8,916 bases of DNA from G025836975 sp049646585 (GTDB taxonomy: Bacteria; Pseudomonadota; Gammaproteobacteria; Burkholderiales; Burkholderiaceae_B): positions 1 through 8,916 of the forward strand of contig JBARWC010000070.1 in the NCBI GenBank assembly GCA_049646585.1, read 5' to 3'. The notes under the pieces were generated by a model, which saw nothing but the letters and a program-made list of their open reading frames with translations, had not been told where the DNA came from and ran no database searches. The translations under genes were made by a program, and so were the position numbers. This document shows positions 1 through 7,060 of this stretch, piece by piece. Numbering within the stretch: position 1 is the first letter of the stretch; every line of letters starts with the position of its first letter.

Positions 1-969
1 CTGTCTTGCCTGGCCCTGCCCGCCGCCCGCCCTTACGGCGATTGGCTGGACGGCATTGCCTGCCACAGTCTGGCGCAGTTGCGCGGGCTGCCTCGCAAAG
101 GGCTGCAGCAGCGCAGCAGCCCCTTGCTGCTGCAGGAGCTCGACCAGGCCTACGGAGACGGGCGCACGAACCTTCCCTGGTTCCAGGCGCCCGAACGTTT
201 CAAGCAGCGCTACGACCTTACCGAGAATCTGGAGCATTGCAACGCCATTCTCGCGGTGGCGCGTCGCCTGATCGAACAGCTTTGCGGCTGGCTGCATGCG
301 CGGCAATGCGCCGCCCGCGTGCTGGACTTGCTGCTGCACCACGAAAAAGGCCGTCATGCAAGGCCGCCCACCCGCATCGTGCTGCGTCTGTCTGAAGACG
401 CCTGGACGCCCGCAAGCTTCCTGGCCGTGCTTGGCGAGCAGTTGCAATCGCTCAGCCTGGAGGCCCCCGTCATCGCGCTTGAGTTATCCGTCACCCAGAC
501 GCTTTCCCGACCGGCGTCCAGCCTGAGCCTGTTTCCCGAACCCGAGCAATGGCTGCGCCAGGAGCACCGCGTGCTGGACCTGCTACAGGCCCGGCTCGGG
601 CGGGACCGCGTCCTGCGTCCCCGGCCCCATGCCGACCACCGCCCCGAACAGGCCAATCTGTGGGAAACCGCCGACGTGCCGGACCAAGCCGCGGGGATGC
701 CGCCCGCGCTGCCCGGATCCGCCCGTCCGTTCTGGCTGCTGCCCGAGCCCGAAAAACTGGACATCCGCAACGACCGACCCGTCTACAAGCATAGCGGGCT
801 ACGGCTCATCCTTGGCCCCGAACGCCTGGAAACCGGCTGGTGGGAGGCATCCGGACACGAGCAGCGCGACTACTTCGTTGCGCAGGACGAACAAGGAGCA
901 CGCTACTGGGTCTACCGGCAGCGCGAAGACGTCGGCCTGGGTTGGTTCCTGCACGGCTTTTTCGGCTGA
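1..969 (+). CDS. imuB: ImuB, Y-family polymerase-like mutasome protein (5' end missing)
   Basis: The frame is open from base 1 and ends at TGA 967-969, giving 322 visible residues; ImuB is usually about 480-540, so the N-terminal palm region lies outside the window. ImuB is a catalytically inactive Y-family polymerase relative that bridges ImuA, the sliding clamp and DnaE2 during translesion synthesis. Visible evidence: a helix-hairpin-helix-like stretch near fragment residues 24-40 (LRGLPRKGLQQR), a little-finger-like region, a clamp-motif-like SLSLF at bases 520-534, and a characteristic C-terminal block beginning RPFWLLPEPE and ending WFLHGFFG, with ETGWWE and RDYFVAQDEQGARYWVYR between. 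DnaE2 starts 29 bases downstream, which fits the imuA-imuB-dnaE2 cassette. A LexA-controlled promoter would be expected upstream of imuA, outside the window. Loss of the catalytic acidic residues, typical of the family, cannot be checked here. Confidence 0.9.
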   Translation: MSCLALPAARPYGDWLDGIACHSLAQLRGLPRKGLQQRSSPLLLQELDQAYGDGRTNLPWFQAPERFKQRYDLTENLEHCNAILAVARRLIEQLCGWLHARQCAARVLDLLLHHEKGRHARPPTRIVLRLSEDAWTPASFLAVLGEQLQSLSLEAPVIALELSVTQTLSRPASSLSLFPEPEQWLRQEHRVLDLLQARLGRDRVLRPRPHADHRPEQANLWETADVPDQAAGMPPALPGSARPFWLLPEPEKLDIRNDRPVYKHSGLRLILGPERLETGWWEASGHEQRDYFVAQDEQGARYWVYRQREDVGLGWFLHGFFG

Positions 970-998
970 ACCCGGCATCACATCGCCCGCAACCCATC

Positions 999-3900
999 AT
1001 GAAAGCCGTCGTTCTTCCCGACTATGCCGAGCTGGACTGCCTGTCCAACTTTTCCTTCCTGCAAGGCGCTTCTCACCCCGAGGAACTCGTCGAGCGCGCC
1101 GCCGAACTGGGCTACGAAGCCCTGGCGCTTTGCGACGAATGCTCCCTGGCCGGTGTGGTGCGCGCCTGGACCGAAACCAAGCAGCAGTCCATCAAACTGA
1201 TCATAGGCAGCCGTTTCAAGGTGGACGGCATGGAAATCATCATCCTGGCGCGCAACAAGAAGGGCTACGGCGATCTGTCCGAGCTGATCACCCTGGCGCG
1301 CAGGCGCAGCGAAAAAGGCCGCTATCGGCTAAGCCTGGAGGACATCGCCGCGCCGCCATCGGGTTACGAGCACCTGAGAAACCTGCCCGACTGCCTATGC
1401 ATATTCAAGCCGGCATACGGTGCTCCGGCCGAACTCCTTCATGAACAGGCCGCGCGGCTGCTGCACTTGTTCGCCGGGCGCTTGTGGATGGGGCTGGGCC
1501 TGCTGCATCGGCATGCCGACGCCCAGCACCTGGCCGCGCTGCGGGCGGCGGCGCAGCCGTTGGCCATCCGGCTGGTGGCCATAGGACAGGTCGAAATGCA
1601 CAGGCGCTCGCGACAGCCCCTGCACGACACTCTGGCGGCCATACGCCTGAAGCAATCCGTGGAGGATTGCGGCTACGAACTCAAATCCAATGCCGAACAC
1701 CACTTGCGCAGCCGCCTGCGGCTGGCCAACATCTACCCCGCGCAAGCGCTGGAGGAAACCCGCGTCGTAGCCTCACTTTGCACCTTCCGCCTGGACGAGA
1801 TCCGCTACCAATACCCCAAGGAAATCGTGCCCGATGGCATGAGCCCGGCCGCCTACCTGCGCCAGGAAACCTATGCCGGGGCCCGGCGGCGCTATCCAGA
1901 AGGCATTCCGGAGCCGGTGAAGAACCAGTTGGAAAGCGAGCTGCTCATCATCGCGGGGCTGGAATACGAGCCGTATTTCCTGACCGTTTACGACATCGTC
2001 ACCTTCGCCAGGAAACACGACATTCTTTGTCAGGGCCGCGGCTCGGCGGCCAATTCCGCCGTCTGCTACTGCCTGGGCATCACCGAAGTCGATCCCAAGA
2101 ACGGCAACGCCTTGTTTGCCCGCTTCATCAGCCAGGCCCGCAAGGAGCCGCCCGACATCGACGTGGATTTCGAACACGAACGCCGCGAAGAAGTCATCCA
2201 GTACATCTACGAAAAATACGGCAGGCACAGGGCCGCGCTGACCGCCGTGGTCAGCAGCTACCGCAAGCGCAGCGTGCTGCGCGACACGGGCAAGGCGCTG
2301 GGCCTGGACCCCATGCTGATCGACCGGGTGGCCAAGTCCTTTCACTATTGGGACGGCAAGCGCAACCTGCTGGAGAAAATGGCGGAGCACGGCCTGGATA
2401 GCGGCTCACACGTCGCCAGGCTGTGGGCGGAGCTGGCTCAGGAACTGACCGGCTTTCCCCGACACCTGTCGCAGCACCCCGGCGGCTTCGTCATCGCGCG
2501 CGACAAACTCTGCCGGCTGGTTCCCATCGAAAACGCCGCCATGCCGGATCGCAGCATCGTCCAGTGGGACAAGGACGATCTGGACGCCATGGGCCTGCTC
2601 AAAGTCGACATCCTGGCGCTGGGCATGCTGTCGGCGCTGCACCGTTGCCTGGACCTGGCCGGCCGCCGGCGCGGGCGGCCCCTGCTCATGCGGCATATCC
2701 CGGACGACGACGAGCCCACTTATCAGATGATCCAGCAGGCCGATACGATAGGCGTGTTCCAGATCGAATCGCGGGCGCAAATGAGCATGCTGCCCAGGCT
2801 CAAGCCCGCCGTCTTCTACGACCTGGTGGTTCAGGTGGCCATCGTGCGGCCCGGCCCCATCCAGGGCGGCATGGTCCACCCCTATCTGCGGCGCCGGCAA
2901 AAACTGGAAGACGTCGAGAGCCCCACCCCCGCCATCACCAAGGTATTGGAGCGCACCCTGGGCGTTCCCATCTTCCAGGAACAGGCCATGCAGATCGCCA
3001 TGGAGGCCGCCGGCTTCAGCGCCGACGAGGCCGACCAGTTGCGGCGCTCCATGGCGGCCTGGAAGCGCAAGGGAGGCGTCGAGCATTTTCGGCAGCGCCT
3101 GATCGACGGCATGGTCAGCAGCGGTTGCGACGAGGACTTCGCGCTGCGCCTGTTCCAGCAATTGGAAGGCTTCGGCGAATACGGCTTCCCTGAAAGCCAT
3201 GCGGCCAGCTTCGCCAAGCTGGCCTATATCAGCGCCTGGCTCAAGCGCCACGAACCCGAAGCCTTCCTGGCCGCCCTGCTCAACGCCCAGCCCATGGGCT
3301 TTTACTCGCCCAGCCAATTGGTGCAGGACGCCAGGCGGCACCACGTCATCGTCCTGCCCGTGGATATTCAAGCCAGCGGCTGGGACGCCGATCTGGAACC
3401 CGCCTGCGAATCCGGCCCCGGCAAACGCCCGGCCGTGCGCCTGGGACTGAACCAGGTCAAGGGACTGTCCCGGGATGCCGCCCGGCGTATCGAAGCGGCC
3501 CGCGGGGCGCAAGCCTTCCGGACGACGCAGGACCTGGCCGCCCGCGCCGGCCTGGACCGCCACGAGATGGATGCCCTGGCCGCCGCCAACGCCTTGCAGG
3601 CATTAAGCGGCCATAGGCGCCTGGCCCGCTGGCAGGCCGCCAGCCAGCCGCTCAAGGGCCTGCTGCACGATGCCCCCATCGCCGAGGCCGTCCAGCCCCG
3701 GCTGCCGGCACCCACCGAAGGCCAGGACATCCATGCCGACTATCGCTCTTTGGGCTTGACCCTGGGACGCCATCCCACCGCTTTGCTGCGCCCGGCCTTG
3801 CGGGCTCGCCGCTTCGTGCCGGCGGCCGAGCTGGCCGCCGACTATCCCGACCGGCGCCTGGCCCGGGCCTGCGGCATCGTGACGGGGCGCCAACGCCCCC

Positions 3901-4136
3901 AAACCGCCAAAGGCACGGTCTTCGTCACCCTGGAGGATGAAACCGGCAACGTCAACGTCATCGTCCACGCCGAACTGGCCCTGCGCCAGCACGCCGCCCT
4001 GGTGCAATCGCGCCTGCTGGGCGTCTACGGCATCTGGCAACGCCACCAAGGCATCAGCCACCTGCTGGCCAATCGGCTGGTCGACCTGAGCGAACTGCTG
4101 GGTTCCCTGCCCACCCGCAGCCGGAACTTCCATTAA
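999..4136 (+). CDS. dnaE2: Error-prone DNA polymerase DnaE2 (ImuC)
   Basis: A complete 1045-residue C-family polymerase, of normal DnaE2 length. With ImuA and ImuB it carries out error-prone translesion synthesis in the SOS response. Order: an N-terminal PHP domain beginning YAELDCLSNFSFLQGASHPEE (residues 9-29); QGRGSAANS at 345-353; the palm motif PDIDVDFE with D388 and D390; the third catalytic Asp, D537, in KVDILALGML; RPGPIQGGMVHPY; the DnaE2-type run YGFPESHAASFAKLAYISAW and QPMGFYSPSQLVQDARRH; a helix-hairpin-helix region (GLNQVKGL); and an OB fold from about residue 955. It ends SRNFH. ATG 999 is chosen because the family N-terminus begins there; upstream in-frame codons lie inside imuB. 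No clear Shine-Dalgarno precedes it, so translation may be coupled to imuB. PHP metal-ligand positions are altered (D13 and L15 in the first motif), so no PHP nuclease activity is expected. No frameshift seen. Confidence 0.97.
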   Translation: MKAVVLPDYAELDCLSNFSFLQGASHPEELVERAAELGYEALALCDECSLAGVVRAWTETKQQSIKLIIGSRFKVDGMEIIILARNKKGYGDLSELITLARRRSEKGRYRLSLEDIAAPPSGYEHLRNLPDCLCIFKPAYGAPAELLHEQAARLLHLFAGRLWMGLGLLHRHADAQHLAALRAAAQPLAIRLVAIGQVEMHRRSRQPLHDTLAAIRLKQSVEDCGYELKSNAEHHLRSRLRLANIYPAQALEETRVVASLCTFRLDEIRYQYPKEIVPDGMSPAAYLRQETYAGARRRYPEGIPEPVKNQLESELLIIAGLEYEPYFLTVYDIVTFARKHDILCQGRGSAANSAVCYCLGITEVDPKNGNALFARFISQARKEPPDIDVDFEHERREEVIQYIYEKYGRHRAALTAVVSSYRKRSVLRDTGKALGLDPMLIDRVAKSFHYWDGKRNLLEKMAEHGLDSGSHVARLWAELAQELTGFPRHLSQHPGGFVIARDKLCRLVPIENAAMPDRSIVQWDKDDLDAMGLLKVDILALGMLSALHRCLDLAGRRRGRPLLMRHIPDDDEPTYQMIQQADTIGVFQIESRAQMSMLPRLKPAVFYDLVVQVAIVRPGPIQGGMVHPYLRRRQKLEDVESPTPAITKVLERTLGVPIFQEQAMQIAMEAAGFSADEADQLRRSMAAWKRKGGVEHFRQRLIDGMVSSGCDEDFALRLFQQLEGFGEYGFPESHAASFAKLAYISAWLKRHEPEAFLAALLNAQPMGFYSPSQLVQDARRHHVIVLPVDIQASGWDADLEPACESGPGKRPAVRLGLNQVKGLSRDAARRIEAARGAQAFRTTQDLAARAGLDRHEMDALAAANALQALSGHRRLARWQAASQPLKGLLHDAPIAEAVQPRLPAPTEGQDIHADYRSLGLTLGRHPTALLRPALRARRFVPAAELAADYPDRRLARACGIVTGRQRPQTAKGTVFVTLEDETGNVNVIVHAELALRQHAALVQSRLLGVYGIWQRHQGISHLLANRLVDLSELLGSLPTRSRNFH

Positions 4137-4163
4137 AATGGATGCTTTGGACCAGGATGCATC

Positions 4164-4622
4164 ATGGGCAACACGCTAAAACAGCAATTGGCCGACGCCG
4201 TAAAAACCGCCATGCGCGCCAAGGATTCCGCCCGGTTGGGCACGCTGCGTTTCCTGCAAGCGGCGATCAAGCAAAAAGAAGTTGACGACCGCCGCGACCT
4301 GACCGACGCCGACGTCACCGCCATCATCGAAAAACAAGTCAAGCAGCGGCGCGAATCCATCGCCGCCTTCGAGCAAGCCGGGCGCCTTGAAACCGCCGAA
4401 CAGGAAAAGGCCGAACTGGCCGTCTTGCAGGAATTCCTGCCCAAGCAGGCCGAGCCGGCGGAAATCGACGCCGCCGTCGATGCCGCCATCGCCCAGGTCA
4501 GCGGTCAGGGCGTGACGGGCGCTCCCGCCATGGGCAAGGTGATGGCCCTGCTGAAGACGGCGCTGGCTGGCCGCGCCGATATGTCGGCGATTTCCGCCCA
4601 GGTAAAAGCGCGCTTGATGTAA
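4164..4622 (+). CDS. yqeY: GatB/YqeY domain-containing protein
   Basis: A 152-residue cytosolic, charged, helical protein of the YqeY family, which resembles the C-terminal tRNA-handling domain of GatB, the aspartyl/glutamyl-tRNA amidotransferase subunit. The stand-alone form has no firmly established function. Matching features: DSARLGTLRFLQAAIKQKEV (residues 21-40), AEQEKAELAVLQEFLPKQ (78-95) and MGKVMALLK followed by GRADMSAISAQVKARL near the C-terminus. ATG 4164 is supported by AGGAT at 4154-4158 at suitable spacing. The gene begins 27 bases after the dnaE2 stop on the same strand, so read-through from the mutasome operon is plausible, although a promoter inside dnaE2 cannot be excluded. 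In many bacteria yqeY sits beside rpsU and dnaG; neither is in this window. It converges on the minus-strand lipoprotein gene. Confidence 0.92.
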   Translation: MGNTLKQQLADAVKTAMRAKDSARLGTLRFLQAAIKQKEVDDRRDLTDADVTAIIEKQVKQRRESIAAFEQAGRLETAEQEKAELAVLQEFLPKQAEPAEIDAAVDAAIAQVSGQGVTGAPAMGKVMALLKTALAGRADMSAISAQVKARLM

Positions 4623-4625
4623 GCC

Positions 4626-4642
4626 GCAAGCCGCCGGCTTGC
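4626..4642. terminator. Possible hairpin between convergent genes
   Basis: GCAAGCC and GGCTTGC form a perfect 7-bp inverted repeat with a GCC loop, starting 4 bases after the yqeY stop codon and 15 bases before the stop of the minus-strand lipoprotein gene. The location suits a shared bidirectional terminator. However, no T-run follows on either strand, so it is not a classical intrinsic terminator. Confidence 0.35.
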
Positions 4643-4656
4643 CTAGCGCGACACGC

Positions 4657-5058
4657 CTAGCGGTAGACCACGCAGACCGAAGTGTCCATCATGACCGACT
4701 GGCGCATGGCGTTCAGGGCGCCCTGGTCCCAGGGCGAGGGCCCCCAGACGGTATGGGTCACCTGGGTGTGCTTGGCATCGATGGCCTTGATGTCGGTGCG
4801 GGCGACCTCCAGCCCGCCCAAGGGGCTCCGCACCGCCACGCTGCCCGACTGCATGGCCGGATCGACCTGCGCATAGACATCGTAGTGCTTGCTGCCGCGC
4901 AGGCACTCGTCGGCCTGGTTCTGGGCACGAAGATAAACCGTCTGATAATTGCGGGGAACCGTATAGGACACGCTGGGCGACTGGTCGCCCGGATGTATGC
5001 CCCCCACGCAGCCCGCCAGCAGGACCGCCGCCCCGATACCGATTAATTGCGCTTTCAC
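4657..5058 (-). CDS. Small putative lipoprotein, function unknown
   Basis: A 133-residue predicted lipoprotein. Residues 1-17 (MKAQLIGIGAAVLLAGC) form a short lipoprotein signal peptide with lipobox LAGC and C17 as the lipidated cysteine. The next residues are Val-Gly-Gly with no Asp at +2, so outer-membrane sorting is the likelier fate. The mature part is mostly polar, with two more cysteines (C52 in ADECLRG and C129 in SVCVVYR) that could form a periplasmic disulfide. The start is GTG, supported by a strong GGAGG just upstream. I do not recognise a functional family; the pattern Y38-x-x-V-Y with a Cys about 10 residues later resembles other small proteobacterial lipoproteins of unknown role. 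It lies 85 bases downstream of the ene-reductase gene on the same strand and could be cotranscribed with it. Confidence 0.85.
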   Translation of the reverse strand: MKAQLIGIGAAVLLAGCVGGIHPGDQSPSVSYTVPRNYQTVYLRAQNQADECLRGSKHYDVYAQVDPAMQSGSVAVRSPLGGLEVARTDIKAIDAKHTQVTHTVWGPSPWDQGALNAMRQSVMMDTSVCVVYR

Positions 5059-5060
5059 CG

Positions 5061-5067
5061 TTCCTCC
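5061..5067 (-). promoter_or_regulatory. Ribosome binding site of the lipoprotein gene
   Basis: Read on the minus strand this is GGAGGAA, followed by CG and then the GTG start at 5058. It is the strongest Shine-Dalgarno sequence I noticed in the window, and it fixes the non-ATG start of the lipoprotein. Confidence 0.75.
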
Positions 5068-5129
5068 AGGCCTCCGCCCCTACTCAATTGGAAAGTTAGC
5101 ACGCCGCAAGCGGCTATTGGAATCTTTTT

Positions 5130-5147
5130 CTGTATCAGCTGTATCAG
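5130..5147. repeat. Tandem 9-bp duplication over the ene-reductase stop codon
   Basis: CTGTATCAG occurs twice, head to tail and without mismatch (5130-5138 and 5139-5147). On the minus strand it reads CTGATACAG twice. The ene-reductase TGA (5144-5146) is in one copy, and because the unit is three codons long a second in-frame TGA follows at 5135-5137. It is probably a small replication-slippage duplication without function. Confidence 0.6.
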
Positions 5148-6229
5148 GAGCAGGTTTCTTTTTGCGGCGCAGACGCGGCGGACAGGCAGGGATAGTCGAT
5201 ATAGCCCTTGGCTCCGGCCGTGTAGAACGTGCTGGGATCCCAATCGTTCAGCGGCGCGCCGGCCCGCAGGCGCGCAACCAGATCGGGATTGGCGATGAAG
5301 GCCTTGCCGAAGGCCACCGCATCGGCATGCCTGCGGGACACCATGTCATGCGCCGTGGCGGCGTCGTAGTTTTCGTTGACGATGACCGGGCCGCCAAACT
5401 GGCGGCGTATCTCCGCCGTCAGGCTGTCCTCGCCCAGGGATTCCCGCGTAAAAATGAAGGCGATCCCGCGCCGGCCCAACTCGCGGGCCACATGGGAAAA
5501 AAGTTCGCGTGGATTGGAATCCGACATGGAATGCGCATCGCCGCGCGGCGAAAGGTGCACGCCCACTCGGCCGGCCCCCCACACGCCCACGCAGGCGTCG
5601 ACCACTTCCATCAACAGTCGCGCCCTGTTTTCAACGGAGCCGCCATACTCGTCGCGCCGCCGGTTGACGCCGTCCTGAAGAAACTGGTCGATCAGATAGC
5701 CGTTGGCGGCATGCACTTCCACGCCATCGAAGCCGGCCTCGCGGGCATTCTGGGCGGCCCGGGCGAAATCGTTGACGATGCCGGGAATTTCCTCGATATG
5801 AAGGGCACGCGGCACCACATACGGGCGCTTGGGGCGTAGCAGGCTGACATTGCCCTGGCAGGCGACGGCGCTGGGCGCCACGGGAATCTCGCCGTTCAGG
5901 AATTCGGGGTCGGATACACGGCCCACATGCCACAGTTGCAGAAAGATCTTGCCGCCTTTGCGGTGCACCGCCTGGGTGATTTTCTTCCAACCCTCGACCT
6001 GGGCGCTGCTCCATATACCGGGTGTGCTGGGATACCCCACCCCTTGCGGAGACACCGAGGTGGCCTCCGACAAGATCAGGCCGGCGGTCGCGCGCTGACA
6101 ATAATAGCTGCGCATCAAGTCATTGGGCACGCGTCCATCCGATGCGCGGTTCCGCGTCAGCGGAGCCATTACAATACGGTTGCTTAATGCCACTGCCCCC
6201 AGCTCGATGGGGTCGAACAAGCTAGTCAT
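5144..6229 (-). CDS. nemA: Old Yellow Enzyme family alkene reductase (NemA-like)
   Basis: A 361-residue FMN-dependent oxidoreductase of the OYE/NemA family (E. coli NemA is 365). Such enzymes use NAD(P)H to reduce activated C=C bonds, N-ethylmaleimide or nitro compounds in the cytosol; the physiological substrate is unknown. Visible: an N-terminal MAPLTRNRA block with T25 at the FMN-contact position, LQLWHVGR with Q98, and HAANGYLIDQFLQ with H173, N176 and Y178, the substrate-binding His/Asn and proton-donor Tyr. DEYGGSVENR and a C-terminal FGKAFIANPDL phosphate-binding segment follow. Position 225 is His in VGVHLSPRGD, where many relatives have Arg. The start chosen is ATG 6229; an in-frame TTG at 6235 would add two residues. 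No good Shine-Dalgarno is seen. The gene is divergent from trkA and upstream of the lipoprotein gene. Family assignment is firm; the exact NemA orthology is less so. Confidence 0.93.
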   Translation of the reverse strand: MTSLFDPIELGAVALSNRIVMAPLTRNRASDGRVPNDLMRSYYCQRATAGLILSEATSVSPQGVGYPSTPGIWSSAQVEGWKKITQAVHRKGGKIFLQLWHVGRVSDPEFLNGEIPVAPSAVACQGNVSLLRPKRPYVVPRALHIEEIPGIVNDFARAAQNAREAGFDGVEVHAANGYLIDQFLQDGVNRRRDEYGGSVENRARLLMEVVDACVGVWGAGRVGVHLSPRGDAHSMSDSNPRELFSHVARELGRRGIAFIFTRESLGEDSLTAEIRRQFGGPVIVNENYDAATAHDMVSRRHADAVAFGKAFIANPDLVARLRAGAPLNDWDPSTFYTAGAKGYIDYPCLSAASAPQKETCS

Positions 6230-6253
6230 CGTCAATACTGCTACTCATCAAAT

Positions 6254-6267
6254 CAAGGTTAACCCTG
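6254..6267. promoter_or_regulatory. Dyad GGTTAACC upstream of the ene-reductase, possible operator
   Basis: A perfect 8-bp palindrome GGTTAACC (6257-6264) sits in a 14-bp near-palindrome (CAAGGTTAACCCTG) that is broken by one mismatched pair. It is about 25 bases upstream of the ene-reductase ATG, within the divergent intergenic region. NemA-type genes are often controlled by a repressor, and this is a suitable place for an operator, but no regulator gene is adjacent and short palindromes arise by chance. The rest of 6230-6404 is richer in A and T than the genes around it; I could not fit a convincing -35/-10 pair for either gene. Confidence 0.25.
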
Positions 6268-6394
6268 GCTAGGATGCATGAAACAGGCGTACATCGCCCC
6301 TGCAAACACATGTCCATTAGGGTTTTTACCAGAATTTCAGCCATCCCCGCAATCCACTATCGTTACATATACCGTAGGAAGGGATGCAAAAGAG

Positions 6395-6399
6395 AAGGA
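6395..6399 (+). promoter_or_regulatory. Ribosome binding site that decides the trkA start
   Basis: AAGGA lies 5 bases before ATG 6405. An upstream in-frame ATG at 6384 has a purine-rich stretch (AGGAAGGG) running right up to it, too close for good initiation, and would add seven residues (MQKRRKH) not expected in the family. Confidence 0.6.
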
Positions 6400-6404
6400 A
6401 GCAC

Positions 6405-7058
6405 ATGGGACAATTTGCCGTTATCGGCCTGGGCCGCTTCGGTTCAGCCTCCGCCCTGGAGCTCATGAAAATGGGCCATTCGGTGCTGGGCATCGACACC
6501 GACGCCAAAGTCATCGACAAGTATGCCAATCAGCTGACACACGCCGTCATTGCCGACGTCGCCGACCGCGCCGCCCTCGAAGAACTCGGGCTGGACAACT
6601 ACGACGTGGTCCTGGTCGCCATCGGTGAAGCCGTCCAGGACAACCTGCTGTGCGTCGTCCACCTGAAATCCCTGGGCATGCAGACCATCTGGGTCAAGGC
6701 CAATTCGCACGCCCAGCATCTCATCCTCAGCAAGCTGGGCGTGGACCGCATCGTGCACCCCGAAGAAGAAATGGGCATGCGCGTGGCCCAGGCGCTCAGC
6801 TATCCCATGGTCAACGACTACATATCCATAGGTAATGGCGAATTCGTCGTGGAAATCAGCGTCAGCGAGCGCCTGAAGGACACGCCGCTTAGCCAGGTGC
6901 TGCAAGGCGTGCCCGACACCATCCACGTGTTGCTGGTCAAGCGCAAGACCCAGACCTTCGTCCACCCCGACGAGCAGTTCGCGCTACAGGCCAACGACGC
7001 GCTGGTGCTGCTCGGGCAGTTGAACACCCTGAAGGCCATTGCGCCCAAGCTCGTCTGA
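6405..7058 (+). CDS. trkA: Potassium uptake regulatory subunit, TrkA/KtrA family
   Basis: A 217-residue peripheral membrane-associated protein that gates the K+ channel subunit encoded just downstream. The N-terminal RCK (TrkA-N) Rossmann fold carries the nucleotide-binding GLGRFG at residues 8-13 and an acidic residue at the end of the second strand (D31 in GIDTD). Further family signatures are DVVLVAIGEAVQDN and WVKANSHAQHLILSKLGVDRIVHPEEEMG. The C-terminal part (about 135-217) matches an RCK-C domain that binds regulatory ligands. There is one RCK unit, as in KtrA/KtrC, not the two of E. coli TrkA (458 residues), so an octameric ring is expected from the family. ATG 6405 is preferred because relatives begin M-x-QFAVIGLGRFG. 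The stop is 2 bases before the trkH start, so the genes form one operon. Confidence 0.94.
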   Translation: MGQFAVIGLGRFGSASALELMKMGHSVLGIDTDAKVIDKYANQLTHAVIADVADRAALEELGLDNYDVVLVAIGEAVQDNLLCVVHLKSLGMQTIWVKANSHAQHLILSKLGVDRIVHPEEEMGMRVAQALSYPMVNDYISIGNGEFVVEISVSERLKDTPLSQVLQGVPDTIHVLLVKRKTQTFVHPDEQFALQANDALVLLGQLNTLKAIAPKLV

Positions 7059-7060
7059 CC

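Noticed and set aside
1484..2401. Plus-strand frame inside dnaE2
   Set aside because: Shifted-frame product rich in Arg, Gly and Pro, lying wholly within dnaE2 and without a recognisable motif.
2406..3563. Long open frame on the minus strand inside dnaE2
   Set aside because: It is antisense to an unmistakable polymerase reading frame; high-GC third positions keep the opposite strand open. The translation is rich in Gly, Ala, Gln and His and matches no family I know.
5103..5114. Inverted repeat GCCGC-AA-GCGGC as terminator of the ene-reductase
   Set aside because: On the transcribed minus strand it is not followed by a T-run, and the T-rich stretch nearby is on the wrong side. The stem is too short for its loop to be convincing.
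5130..5147. Possible LexA (SOS) box because of CTGT and CAG elements
   Set aside because: A LexA site needs CTGT-N8-ACAG; neither strand gives that spacing. The expected SOS site would be upstream of imuA, outside the window.
6325..6373. Sigma-70 promoter for trkA using TTTACC and TACATA or TATCGT
   Set aside because: Spacings are far from 16-18 bases, and the hexamers that do fit by spacing match the consensus poorly.
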